64,000 nucleotides of DNA from Megachile rotundata (GCF_050947335.1 NC_134988.1:4092001-4156000); one strand, 5' to 3'. Numbered from the stretch's first letter, positions 22,073 through 33,400 are shown. Numbers and translations are program-made. Notes: generated from the sequence alone by a model not told the origin.

Positions 22073-22760
22073 GAAGTTCGTAAACAGGGCAAGTGCGTAT
22101 ACAGGCTATTTTTATTACAATATGAGCGAAATTTCTCCATTTAGTACAGAGGTCGGCAACCTGCGGCCCTTTGCAACTTTTTGCACGGCCCGCCAAAGCA
22201 CCAATATAATTTTAGGAATAATCAACAAACTTAGAGCGTGAGCGTGCCGAAATGTGGTCGGTGACAAAAATGCGCGCTGACAGAAGCATATTGGGAAACC
22301 TATTTTACTACGCAAGTTTAGTCCCCACTCCCCAGTGAATACGACGGTTCGCTTAGCAAGTGTAGCCTACTTTCATTTCGCCAGTTTGCTACTGTATGTT
22401 CATATGTGCATTTTGCACATAAACACGTTCATATTGACAACCGTATGACGTTTCACTACAATAGGTAATGAGAAATACATGTTATTTTTAATTTATTTAT
22501 ACGCGTATATGATATAAAAGCACTATTTAAGTTACATTTGAATGTGCGGCCCGCATAAAAAGTTTTATTTTGAAAATGACCTGCCATCCGAGAAAGGTTG
22601 CCGATCCCTGATTTAGTATGTTTGTTTCCTTGTTTTGTTTCACTATATCTTTTTTTATATTTCAGCTAAGAATACTTGTTTGCAGTATAAAGTACTTGCA
22701 TAATGCAGTAAAAAGCACTTTATAGCAGATTTGTTAATAATTCTGCTCTTGCAAACAAAA
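22073..22760 (+). mobile_element. MITE family Y, copy 2, split by a hAT MITE
   Basis: Bases 22073-22146 and 22611-22760 match copy 1 (5954-6452) in order, including gcgaaatttctccatttagta and cataatgcagtaaaaagca. The left terminus is damaged (taaggcgaag) and the right part after about 22760 is missing or diverged. The gap is exactly the insertion 22147-22610. Confidence 0.8.
22147..22610. mobile_element. hAT MITE, 464 bp, 8-bp target duplication
   Basis: Terminal inverted repeats cagaggtcggcaacc and ggttgccgatccctg (15 bp, two mismatches), flanked by perfect 8-bp duplications atttagta (22139-22146 and 22611-22618). CAG...CTG ends with an 8-bp duplication define hAT. There is no transposase; subterminal cggcccgcc and gcggcccgc motifs resemble those of other hAT MITEs. 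Confidence 0.92.
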
Positions 22761-23453
22761 TTATTGGAAATACTACTTAACTTTTATAGTTACAATTTTT
22801 GTTGTGCTTCCCTAAAACATAAGAAGTTTGCGTTACATCATTTTTTCTATCAATAAATTTTTGTGAACAAAAAATATTTGTTCTTGTACTTTTCTAGACT
22901 GTAGTAAAACATTACATGATTTTTCTTTGAATCAACGTTGTTAAAAAATGTTTGTTTATTATTATCTTACTATTATTACTTGTGAGAGTTTAACAATTCT
23001 GAAATAAAACATTGTGCAATGAGGAGTTAACCCTTTAACATATGTTTTCGGTAAGTGCGCAGGCCTAGTGAAATAATTATTTCTGTAATATTAAGACAAA
23101 CATAGAATCTTAGTAATTATATGCGTACTGCTTTACGAACATACCCCTTCTCGGATTACGTTACATTCCTCGAAAAACGAGCTTTGTACGCCTCAACGGG
23201 TCTTCACCTTAGTGGTAGCGACAACTCTTTGCTTACACTGTACAAGGCATTTGTGCTTACATCGAATGATAACTGAATAATTAAAATCAAACTCAAAATT
23301 CAGTTATAGTGAAAATATAAATTAGGTTTGTTACATTTCAACACATATGTATATCACGTGTGGTTTATTACAAGGAAAGTGGTTAAAGAGGACCAGAAAT
23401 ACCATTTCATTTTTCATCTGTCGCAATAGATATTTGTCAAGCCAAGAACATAT
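22761..23453. other. Unassigned AT-rich sequence
   Basis: ttaaccctttaac at about 23028 is another solitary piggyBac-like start. No gene seen. Confidence 0.35.
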
Positions 23454-23633
23454 CTATTCTACGTGTCTCTCCGGCCACTGATCCTATTCTACTTATCTGA
23501 CCGCGTAATATTCCTTTTCTACTTGCCTGACTACGTACAGCTCGTATTCCACTTGTCTTACCATACAACCACCCTATTCTACTTGTGTAGTCACGTATCT
23601 ACCGTATTCAACTTGTCTGTCTACTTCAGGTAT
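23454..23633 (+). repeat. 30-bp minisatellite, six units
   Basis: Six units of exactly 30 bases start at 23454, 23484, 23514, 23544, 23574 and 23604. Each begins ctattctacttg or a variant. The frame starting at the unit boundary is open for all six units (consensus start LFYLSD), but the frame has no ATG and closes soon after 23634. Confidence 0.9.
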
Positions 23634-23879
23634 GCATAGCGAGTAGTAAGGCAAGTTCGAGAGCTCGTGGTAACTTGCAAGTAAAGTGGTGGATTAACAC
23701 CATGACCATTGCAGTAGAAATAAATGCAGTATAATATACCTGGTGTCCCTAATCAAGGTACAACCGAAAAGCAAGTGATCGTGCGTGAAATAAAGCGAAA
23801 AGGGTAAAATTTATTGACACGTAACTTTCTTTTTAAAGTAACTAAATTTAAAAGATTGGCTAATCTTTTAATCACGGCG

Positions 23880-24763
23880 CGCTAGTATGTGGCTTTCGCG
23901 GATACCATCTCGCTCTATGGCCACTATAGTGGCTTTTGCGAATGTCATCGTAGATTACATAGCGCCATAGTGGCTCACTCGACTAACTCACTCAATCACT
24001 GTTGCAATTGAATCGTCCTTTTCATACGTGTTAACGCTGGTTGAAATAAATTCTTTCGAGCTTTGGTGAATATTGCACGTCGTGTGCCGACTAAATTTGT
24101 GTTTATTGTAAAGTCTATAACTACTTCCTTACTCGAAGGACCACTCCAAAACTTGGAGACTATACAAAACTAATGCAAGTTGTTACTATTACGAATGTTG
24201 AGAGACGAATGAATTTTTCTTATGAACATGAAAGTACGTTACATGCTTACAGTTTTTATATGGTGAGGGTGAGGGAAAAATACTTAATTTCTATTGGCTG
24301 TACAAATGGGGTGGAAATGGAAGCTTGTGACGTATGAAGAACATGGGATTTTCCCAAAAAATGACCATAGCAAGTAATAAAACCAAGCAGTACCTCGACA
24401 TGAATAGAAACTGAAAACAACAGACTCTACTGTTAAGCTTAAGGTTCTGGCAATCAGATGTAAGGCAATAAACTAAAATACTCGATACAATGTAACGACT
24501 CCTTAGGTGTTATTGCTGCTATAGGTAAAGAAATTAACCGAAGGTCTGACCCTTCGCTGTGGATCTAAATTCTAAAATTTAATAGCGGGCCTAAACAATA
24601 CGTTTTGATTCGCACTTTTTTAACTTCACCACGTTTTATAAGAGTATTAACAAATCCTACAAAAGTACATTACATGTAAACAAAAGGTACCAAATAGTTT
24701 AGGCGCCATGGGAGCACCTCTTTGCAATAATACACGATATTGGAAACATTTGGAAATTACATA
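23880..24763 (+). repeat. Interspersed repeat family C, copy 1, left part
   Basis: Bases 23905-24032 and 24603-24763 match 38938-39200, including attacatag/cgaatgtcrtcgtagatt and accatgggagcacctctttgca. The middle, 24033-24602, is a family B insertion. The copy continues at 29773 beyond the gypsy element. Confidence 0.75.
24033..24602 (+). repeat. Interspersed repeat family B, copy 1
   Basis: Absent from family C copy 2 (38938-41170) and homologous in reverse complement to about 56465-57040. Shared tracts include gaatattgcac, gtgtgccgacta, caataacacc/gtcgttacat-type sequence and ttttccc around the middle. Junctions share tacg. Class unknown; no coding frame. Confidence 0.6.
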
Positions 24764-25051
24764 TGTAGGATAGGAGGGTAAGGAGAAATAACACTCGAGT
24801 ACGTTTTAACAAACAAAAGAGATTAACAATATATATATTTACGAATGCACACAAAGAAAAACACACAATACTTCGGACGGCACTGCTTTCCGTCGAAGCT
24901 ACACGCAAGAGTGCAAAATCACGATAGACCCGCAAGTCCCTCGCACGCGCCAAACGCCGTTAAACAAAAGACGATCGCTGATGGAAAAACCCCATACCAA
25001 CGGTCACTGCATGGAAAAAAAACCATGGTACCACGTGGAAAAAATCCTACA
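24764..25051 (-). repeat. 3' LTR of the gypsy element
   Basis: 288 bp. Nearly identical to the 5' LTR except for a few substitutions and a 41-bp segment present only here (about 24804-24845, containing acaatatatatatttacg). Confidence 0.95.
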
Positions 25052-25062
25052 ACTCGGCCATC

Positions 25063-25320
25063 CTATAGTTGATCCGCCTCGGATGCTAAATTAATTAACG
25101 CCCATGGCTTTAAATATTGTAGGCAAATTGTTGTCTTCGGCCCATCGCAATAACCTACTTTAATAACGTTATACGTGTTATTGTTTTTCACTTTACTGAT
25201 TTGATAAGGTCTTAAATATGCCGGTTTTAATTTATTTCCCGGTTGAATTTGTGTACGCTTTATTGCCACCAAATCGCCTATTTTATACACGCTAGCCGGT
25301 CTTCTACGCAAGTTATACAT
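25063..25320 (-). pseudogene. Integrase C-terminal domain (frameshifted from the core)
   Basis: This 85-codon frame contains YKIGDLVAIKRTQ...LRPYQISKV and NVIKVG, the usual pattern of the SH3-like C-terminal domain of gypsy integrases, which binds DNA ends. A one-base shift near 25315 separates it from the upstream core (25278-25745). The stop lies about 11 bp before the 3' LTR. Confidence 0.85.
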
Positions 25321-25745
25321 TTTTCTATTCTCTCCTGCACTTTTACAATTTGTTTCTTTGCTTCCTGTCTCAATTTCTCCCTAGCATCGTTAAAATCATT
25401 GATAAATTCCGCTTCTATTAACTCTTTTAGCATTATGTCCGTTTTTGTTTTCATTTTCGTTCCTACAAGTAATTCAAACGGTGTCGTATTTATACTTCTC
25501 TGGTAGATATTATTTATTATTCTTTGAATATCGCCTATAACTTTATACCACTTAGCAGGATCATCTAATGTTAGTTTAGATAAAACAGAAATAATTGTGC
25601 GATTTAATCTTTCAACTTGACCGTTAGCACGAGGTAAATCTGTAGTAATATTTGAAAGTTTAATATTTTCTGTAACGCAGTAATCAACAAATTCTAGATG
25701 TGAATGCAGTACCTCTATCAGTAATAATATGTGCTGGGCTTCCAA
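25278..25745 (-). pseudogene. Integrase core, distal part
   Basis: Continues the catalytic core begun in the preceding frame. It holds the third catalytic residue, Glu 45, within NGQVERLNRT, and the following helix region with TTPFELLVGTK. The first 16 or so residues come from the wrong frame; homology starts at about LEFVDYC. A frameshift near 25690-25700 separates it from the D-D part. Confidence 0.88.
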
Positions 25746-26811
25746 AAGTAGTTTTTTGAATTTCTAATTTAGCGATCACTTCCGCTGATGTTGTAGATTT
25801 TGTAGGGTATAACCATACAAATTTCGTAAAACTATCTATTACTGCTAAAATGTAGGAGTATTTCTTATTAGTAGATTCTAACGGGCCTAAATGATCGAGA
25901 TGATATGTTTGCAACGGTGCATCTCCTTTAAACAAAAAATGCAGATATCCTTCTTGCTTACCAGCTTTCTTATTCACTAAAATACACGGAATACAATTTG
26001 AAATACAATCTTTAATTTTTTGTTGTAATTTCGGAATGTAATAATTCTGCTTTATTAATTCTTCCGTTCTTTCAACTGCAAAATGCCCTTTATCATGCGC
26101 TTGTTTAATTAATTCGTTTTGCATATTTTCGGGTATGACTAATAATTCACGGCCTTCTGCAAATTTACAGAGAATATTATTTTTTACAAAGTAGTCTTCA
26201 TACGGTTCATTTTTTAATAAATCTTTGATCACTTTAATAGATTCATCGTCATCTTGTGCTCGCTTAACACGTGCCGCAATATCGCAAATTTTAACACACA
26301 TAACTGGATACCGACACAACGCATCTACATGCTTCATTTTAACACCCGGTCTATGTTCGATTTTATAATCATATTCTTGAAGTAATAATGCCCATCTCGC
26401 TATTTTCGTTGTAATATCTCTTTTACTCATCGTTTTCTGAAATGCCTGACAATCAGTTACAATTTTAAATTTAATACCTAAAAGGTAAACACGCAGTCTT
26501 TTTAATGCTTCTATCACCGCTAATACTTCTAATTCGTAACTGGAATATTTTTTCTCGATATCGGTTGTCTTTTTACTAAAATAATACGCTGGATGCCATT
26601 GATTATCATCTAAAGATTTTTGCAACAAAATAGCACCATAACCGTCACTGCTTGCATCAGTGTGCAATTCCGTTTCGAATTTTGGATTATAGATATTCAA
26701 AACCGGATTCCGCGACAAACAATTTTTAAGCGTTTCAAAAGCAATTTTTTCTTTATCACTAAAATTAAATAAAGTTTCTTTTTTAAACAAATCAGTCAAA
26801 GGTTTAGCCAA
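25684..26811 (-). pseudogene. RNase H and integrase N-terminal/core region
   Basis: 375 codons. Residues 1-165 are the RT connection and RNase H: Asp52 in LHTDAS, Glu93 in YELE and Asp120 in IVTDC are the expected acidic residues. Residues 239-276 form the integrase HHCC zinc motif (His239, His243, Cys273, Cys276). The core has Asp306 (YHLDHLGP) and Asp365 (IITDRG), separated by 58 residues as usual. The frame ends within the core by a frameshift. Upstream it is cut from reverse transcriptase by a stop at 26921 and an extra A in an A run near 26885. Confidence 0.92.
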
Positions 26812-26920
26812 TACAGCGAAATTGAAAATAAATTTACGAAAATATCCAGCGAGTCCGAGAAAACTACGTATATCCTTTACAGTTTTTTGGTTCTGGGAAT
26901 TTCAGTATTGCTTGTATTTT

Positions 26921-28420
26921 TTATGATGAAGGATATATACGACTATTCTTTATTACATGACCCAAAAATTCTATTTCTCGCTTTAAAAAGGCACACTTTT
27001 TAAGATTCAATTCTAATCCGAATTCTGCAGCTGTATCTAACACTAATGCTAATCTTAAAATAGACACGTTTTCGTCATCAGCTGGAATGATAAAATCGTC
27101 AATATATGGTACTAAAATCCCGTCATTTATTAATTTTCTAAACACATGGTTTACAAAGCGCTGGAAAACTGCCGAAGAGTTACACAAACCGAAGGGAACT
27201 CTCTTAAATTGAAAATGACCTTTATGTGTAACAAAAGACGTGTATTTTAGGCTATTTTCTTCTACAAATACATGAAAGAAACCATTCCTCATATCAAGAC
27301 TTGTAAAAACTCTTGCATCATACAATTTATCGAGCTGGTCTTCTATTAATGGCAAGGGAAATCTATCCTTCATTATCATTTTATTAATCTTCCTATAATC
27401 TATGCACACTCTCGGCGAACCATCTTTCTTTTTTACAACAACTACCTGGCTACAAAAATCTGATACGCAAGGCTCAACAATATCTTCTTTAATCCATTCT
27501 TCTACCTGTTTATCAACTGTCTCGCGTTCTGATACTGGCAAACGTTTCGGTCTTTCAAAAATCGGCATTTCGTCTTTTAATACTATTTTCATCTCAACTT
27601 CTGTATTTTTAACTTTTTTTGGTTTATAATTTGTAATTAATTTCTCAATGCTTTCACGATGTTCTACGCTCGCAGTTTCTTCAATATTTAAATTATTGTC
27701 ATTAGGTATATTGATTTCGGCAAGAAAAATATTTTGCGACACCTTTTTAATAGAAATTCCATATGGATCGATTTTTATTTCCGCTTGATTTAAAATATCT
27801 CTACCAACTATTGCATCTAAATATATCGCGCTATCTGGTACAACGTAAATATTGCATGGAAAATCAAAATTATCAATGCTCACAACAGAAGAGAAATAAC
27901 CTAACGTAGAAACTGTATTCTTTCCTAATCCCGACAATGTAACATTTATTTTGTTTAAAGATTGAATGTTCAATTTATCAGCAAAACTTGTTCGAACTAT
28001 GGTAAGCTGGCTTCCCGTATCAATCAATGCATTTAGAGAAACATTGTCAATTTTAATTTCCTTAATCATATTATTTGAAGGAACTACGGCAATATTAATC
28101 ATTCGCGGGACATTAGTTACATTTTCATTTTTAATAGTCGGACAGTTAGACGCTATATGACCGTGAGATTGACACTTGAAACATTTTTGACCTAAAGATT
28201 TATTTTCGTAATTATTCGCATGATGTCCTTTCTTACCGCAAATGAAACAACGTACTTCGCTTTTACTTATCTTACTGGTATTGGCGGGTTGTTCTGCTAT
28301 TTTCAGGTTTGTGAAAGATTTCTTGTTTGCCTGCGTCGTCCTCTTGTAAGAATAATTTCTTTCTCGGCATTTCTTCCGTACCTTCTCGTATGTAGCCAAG
28401 CGTTTCTTCACCTCTTCCAA
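26921..28420 (-). pseudogene. Gag zinc knuckles, protease and reverse transcriptase
   Basis: 499 codons. Residues 58-71 are a first zinc knuckle, C-x2-C-x4-H-x4-Y, with the last Cys replaced by Tyr. Residues 80-93 are an intact C-x2-C-x4-H-x4-C. An aspartic protease motif DTG is at 134-136 (ALIDTGSQL). Reverse transcriptase spans about 280-490 with catalytic Asp376 (TSLDMRNGF) and YIDD at 439-442. The frame ends at PSS-stop where homologues continue, so the stop is a mutation. At its 5' end the frame lacks the Gag start because of two breaks between 28420 and 28535. Confidence 0.95.
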
Positions 28421-28527
28421 AGTGGTAGCACCAAATAGAATAAATTTTCTATTTGGTCAAAGCTTCTTCTTCGACGGAACCTCTTGCAGCCAATTCTTTC
28501 ATCGTCAAATAATATTCTTGCACACTT

Positions 28528-29292
28528 TCATGCGAGGAGTTTTCGTTTGGACAACATCTTATGAATTTGTGCACTGTTCGCTTTAGAGACGAATTCTTTT
28601 TTTAGCGCATTTTTCAATTTGCACCACGAATTAATGGCACGCTCACTCTGAATAAATAACTTTGCCAACTCCGATAAAGATCTTTTAGCAAATATTAATC
28701 TTTGTAATTCTGTCCATTGAAAGATTTCAGCCGCTTCTTCAAAATCTTCTATCCACTTTTCCACCGGATACGCGTTACTACCATCGAAAGTGCGCAACGT
28801 GTTTTCCACATCTTTAAAACCGAAAGCAAAATTAATGTCTCTTTCTTGTTGCCGTGCTGGGGTTACTTCGATATCACGTTCACTACCACTGTCGTTTCCC
28901 ATTTCATCAGCAGCATTTTTATCATCATGTTCCTCACCCTCTTCCTCTTCCTCTTCATCATTCGGTTTTACTAACTGATTCAAATCCATTAGAGCGCTGC
29001 ACATACGTACTATTATTTCTTCTTTACTACCTGTAAAATCAATGCCCAAAACATTACAACTTGAAATAAGATCACCGGTAGTTAACCGTCTGGCATATTC
29101 TAATTGCGCTGTATATTTTTCCGAATCAATGGCAAACGCAAAACCTTCAAAATTTCTCAGCCTTTTGCGATTACTTCGATCTCCTTCATCATGAAAGATG
29201 AATTTATGCAAAGACTTTATCGCAGCTACAGACGCAGTTTTAATTTTTTCCTTTACAGCTTCGATTTGTCCCAAACACTCCATGATGGACAC
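28528..29292 (-). pseudogene. Gag, N-terminal and capsid-like region with SAP-like motif
   Basis: 254 codons from MSIMECLG. Residues about 70-104 (LTTGDLISSCNVLGI...) have the spacing of a SAP-type helix-extension-helix motif. Residues 112-124 are strongly acidic. Residues about 167-245 (FDGSNAYPVEKWIEDFEE...) match the capsid-like region of gypsy Gag. The frame is lost near 28530; the next frame (PNENSSHESVQEYYLTMKEL) continues it, then hits a stop near 28450. Start codon choice: the first ATG, about 220 bases inside the primer-binding site. Confidence 0.85.
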
Positions 29293-29509
29293 GTATTGAA
29301 CGAATTACACAACGTAACACACGGAAAAATGTTCAAAGTTCAGTAGTTACAAGTCTTTTCTCTTAGATCACACTGTTTGTTGCTTAAATCACACTGTTTA
29401 TTGCTTTAATCACACTGTTCCTTTCTCTAATCACACTGTTCGTTACTTCAATCACACTGTTCATTACTGTAAACACACTATTCACACGAAAATGTTTATG
29501 GTTCTTTTT

Positions 29510-29521
29510 GACGAGCCCCCA
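29510..29521 (-). other. Primer-binding site, tRNA-Pro type
   Basis: On the plus strand gacgagccccca equals the 3' end of tRNA-Pro including CCA (12 of 12). It is separated from the 5' LTR by 4 bases. tRNA-Pro identity is from knowledge of that tRNA end. Confidence 0.8.
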
Positions 29522-29525
29522 AATT

Positions 29526-29772
29526 TGTAGGATAGGAGGGTAAGGAGAAATACCACTCGAGTACGTTTGCACACAAAGAAAAACACACAACACTTCGGAC
29601 GGCACTGCTTTCCGTCGAAGCTACACGCAAGAGTGCAAAATCACGATTGACCCGCAAGTCCCTCGCACGCGCCAAACGCCGTTAAACAAAAGACGATCGC
29701 TGATGGAAAAAACCCATACCAACGGTCACTGCATGGAAAAAAACCATGGTACCACGTGGAAAAAATCCTACA
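29526..29772 (-). repeat. 5' LTR of the gypsy element
   Basis: 247 bp, tgtagga...tcctaca. Differs from the 3' LTR by about five substitutions or 1-base indels plus the missing 41-bp segment. Confidence 0.95.
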
Positions 29773-30000
29773 CATATTTTGTGAATTTTTAAAAAATGTA
29801 AATTATCAAAGTTAAAGCATATCATATCTTTGGGAAAAATGATAATTTAATCATCAAAAACTTCATTCTAACGTACTTTTGTACAGAACAGCATTGTCCG
29901 TCACACATTGTAGTGTTACATCGTTTACACGTACAATTCGCGTCAAATTCTGCCGTACAGAGAAGCAGCGTCATGTAAAGTTTAACCGTGCCTAAGAAGT
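29773..30000 (+). repeat. Family C, copy 1, right part
   Basis: Matches 40956-41165 (gtaaattat, catatctttggg, gtacagagaagcag, cgtgcctaaga). Together with 24603-24763 it restores an uninterrupted family C sequence. Confidence 0.8.
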
Positions 30001-31194
30001 TAAACTTCTTGGTCCACCATTTTTCTTTCAACTATATTTCTATAGTCTAATAGTATTTGGAACTCAGTCTGATTGGTCAAGCTCTTTCAAATATTGCAAC
30101 TGAATGTAAATTAGGGATATTAACAATAAGAGATTCTCTAAAACAGAACTTTATGATACCCGGGCTGAAATGAAAAAATAGACAATAGCTGATTACTAAA
30201 ATGACCCTTATTAGCAGTAGGCTGATCTGTTAAATTAACAAAAGAAGAAACTAACGGTTTATAAATGACTACAATGTTTGCACCGTATCATAAAGTTGTC
30301 CCGTTGCTGTCCTATCAAATAGTATTCTATCTAACTGATGGTCCAGATGGTTACTTATTTTAGTAGCCACTGTATGTTATATACATATACAAATCTGAGT
30401 TCAATTTTATGTATGTCGTGTTATCACGCAAAAACTGCTGAATATTTTTTTAATGAAATTTTGCACAGAGGTAGATCTGATACTATGCATGATTTTGAGA
30501 TAGGTTCTGTAATGACTAAAATTGAAGAAATACCACAAAAGTCCCGATAACCACAATTTCACGTGTATGCTGGAGGCTAAAAATGGTATCATCATATTAC
30601 GTTACTATGACGTCACACGAATTGCACATTCTCTGTTATGACAAACGCGCAAAGGATATAGTTTATCAAAGAGCTCAGTTACAAGTCGAGCTAGATTTCA
30701 AGGATTATTTAACTGTGAAAATTTACCGCTTCTAATATTCTAATTTATACAACAATTTTATTAATATCCTAATCGTTACAAAAAGTAAATCTAATTATTA
30801 CTTTTTCTTTAAAAATAAAACTGAGTTATTACTAGCTACTTATTACTAGCTATTTCACCCCTACTTTGCTACGGTTTTTAATAGGCACTTGTTTATTTGT
30901 ATATAAATTTTATTATATAACCGAGAATAATTTCAAAAACCTTGCAACCAAGATAATCATCCATGGTTATATAAAAAAAATGGAAACATGGAAAAAATAG
31001 ACAACGACATCGAGAGGAGAAAACTTTTGAACTTCCTGCGTGTTTTTGCCTATGCATTTTTTATGGGGATTTTGGCACTCATTAAACTGGCAATATCTTG
31101 AAAACAGTTTGGAGTCTGGAAAGTTTGACCACATTTATGGCTTCCTCTAATCAATTTACGTAATTTAATATTCCATTAGTTTTCCGCTATCTCT
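30001..31194. other. Unassigned AT-rich sequence
   Basis: Only short frames and AT tracts; no supported feature. Confidence 0.45.
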
Positions 31195-31196
31195 TA

Positions 31197-32335
31197 AAGT
31201 AAGAGCACCAGTAGTTGACACTTTTTCAAAAAAAGTAAATAAATAACGAAACCACAAGTTGGAATATATCAAACCTTATTAACCTCTATACTGTCACGCT
31301 TCAGTGGCTTAATTGCGAACTATTGTGCATATCCGCCATTCAAAAATATAATAGCTACTGATTAATCAAACTTGCGCACGATTTTTCAGTGTTTTCTTAT
31401 ATAAATCGCTAAGGATTTGGTTGAAATGTAAGTATTGCAAGTTTGTATTATTTAATCATTGTGAGTAAAAAAGGCATTCGTTTATGTTGTTTGAAACATA
31501 GAAAGAGGTTTATTTATTAAAATTGGCAACAAACAATGCTAAATTGTCTAAATACACTCCGTGTCGACTACTGAAACTTGTAATGGTCTATTATTCAGTA
31601 GTTGATATGGGGTGTCAACTATTAAATTACTACGTGTCAATTACTGATTTTGTTTCTCTGTCAATTTTGAGATGCCTCCTACGAATAGTCACTTCAGAAA
31701 TTATACAGAAGAGACTATGCAAGCGGGTGTGGAAGATGTTCGGCTCCATAAAACTCTGTATAAAACGGCAGCTAGGGAACTTAGTGTTCCGAGGGTAACT
31801 TTAAAATACAAGGTTAAAGGCAAACATCCAATTAAAATAAAAATGGGCCCAGCCAGAGTATTGACTGATGCAGAAGAAAATGCAATAAAAACCTGATATG
31901 AGGAGTGTTCGAAATCTTCCTGTTAAATATTTATTATTAACTCTTCATATTAACCCGAAATTATTAAATACTTTTTTGTAAACTTACTCAAGAATAATCT
32001 TTTTTAAATGTTCAAAAAAATTCTGTATTCATACATTATCAAGACTAATTCATTTATTGGATTTTCTCCCTATGTCAACTACTGAAACAAAAGGATGTCA
32101 ACTACTAAATTCTCTGTTTTTGCTTAGTGTTGACTATTGAATCAAATTTTACATTTAAAAGAAAAAGAAAAAAAATTTACAACCGCCATTACGAATGAAT
32201 ACTTGTAATATAATAGAAGAATAGTTTGCGCAGCGACTGCTAATCATAAATTTTCAATAAAGTGAACTTAACCTGAGCGATGTGAACAAATAGACAAAAA
32301 ATTCCTTAAAGTGTCAATCACTGGTATCTCTACCT
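31197..32335 (+). mobile_element. Pogo-like element remnant, 1.14 kb, TA duplication
   Basis: Imperfect terminal inverted repeats of about 25 bp (core accagtagttgacac / accagtgattgacac in reverse complement), flanked by TA (31195-31196, 32336-32337). Several copies of a tgtcaactactgaa-like motif lie inside both ends (near 31560, 31600-31645, 32075-32150). The only coding relic is a psq-type HTH (31672-31896). Confidence 0.75.
31672..31896 (+). pseudogene. Psq/CENPB-type HTH of a pogo-like transposase
   Basis: 74 codons. YTEETMQAGVEDV...KTAARELSVPRVTLKYKVKG is the pattern of the pipsqueak-type HTH at the N-terminus of pogo/Tigger-like transposases, which binds the element ends. GPARVLTDAEENAIKT follows, then a stop where homologues usually continue. 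The CENPB HTH and DDE domain are missing, so only the DNA-binding start survives. Confidence 0.75.
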
Positions 32336-32337
32336 TA

Positions 32338-32674
32338 CCATTTGGTTTCTACAACTTGAAAAGTACCAAGCTGCCGGAAGATAGGTCACTGGTAAACACA
32401 ATGCCTTGTTAATATACAGAGTAATGTAAAAAAAGAGGAATTCAAACCGGCAATCAAGCGAATAAGATCTACTCGGGTGGCTGTCTGTCTTTTGTTGAAG
32501 AACGGTTGAAAGGGGTTGAAAAATGACAGTTTACCGGAAGACGGCAAGAAAAGCAGTTCCAATTAACATATTTAGAACTTCTTAAATTCGCTATTAAAAG
32601 TCCTGTTTTAAAACGTGTTACAAAGCATAAATTGTGTTAATAGTTCGTGTTCAGAATTTATATAAAAAATTTAG
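32338..32674. other. Unassigned sequence
   Basis: No feature found between the pogo-like element and the piggyBac-like MITE. Confidence 0.45.
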
Positions 32675-33400
32675 TTGACACTAAAACTACCAAAGCGGTC
32701 AAATGACCGCTCCACAAGTTTCTTATAATATGATACACATTTTTTTAAAGCACATTCCTCGAAATCAGCATTGATTTTCAACCGACTTCGAAAAAGGAGG
32801 AGGTTACTCAATTCGATCAGCATATATTTTTTTTTTTCTATGTATGTTCGCCGATTACGCCTAACTGGGTGGATCGATCGGAACGAAACCTTTTGCATCT
32901 GGTAGGTTCTGACTCCCCATTGGTACCATTATGAAAAAATTTTCCATTTTTTAATTGCAAAGTATTGTTATTGCAAAATAACCGGCAACTTTTGAAATAA
33001 ACTTTTCTCGATTTTAGTGCGCTTTTAATATCTTATCACGGACATGATTCTGAACAATTTTGTTCATATACAAATTTCGCGGAAAGCTTTAGTTTTCGAG
33101 ATATTAGCGAAAAATTGTTGTTAACTTTTAAAATCAACTTCGGACGATTTTAATGTCCTTCGAATATGTTGTTAGGTGCGTAGTTCTGGACAACTTTTTC
33201 CTCTTGCATAATTGACGGAAAGCTTTTGTTTTCGAGATAATAGCGAAAATTGTTGTTAACTTTTGAAACCAACTTCGAACGATTTTTATGTCCTTCTAAT
33301 ACGTTATTAGTGGCATGATTCTGAACGAGTTTTTCCTTATGCATAATTGACGGAAAACTTTAGTTTTCGTGATATTAGCGAAAAACTATTGTTATTAATA

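Larger units (their letters stand above)
24764..29772 (-). mobile_element. Ty3/gypsy LTR retrotransposon, 5.0 kb, defective
   Basis: Two LTRs (29526-29772 upstream, 24764-25051 downstream) begin tgtagga and end tcctaca. They are flanked by a 4-bp duplication cata (24760-24763 and 29773-29776). A primer-binding site matching the 3' end of tRNA-Pro lies just inside the 5' LTR. Coding order on the minus strand is gag, zinc knuckles, protease, reverse transcriptase, RNase H, integrase, the gypsy order. At least six stops or frameshifts break it, so it cannot move on its own. It was inserted into family C copy 1. There is no envelope-like ORF. Confidence 0.95.

Noticed and set aside
24845..25072. 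75-codon plus-strand frame in the gypsy LTR
   Set aside because: It lies across the LTR antisense to the element and its composition follows the LTR DNA.
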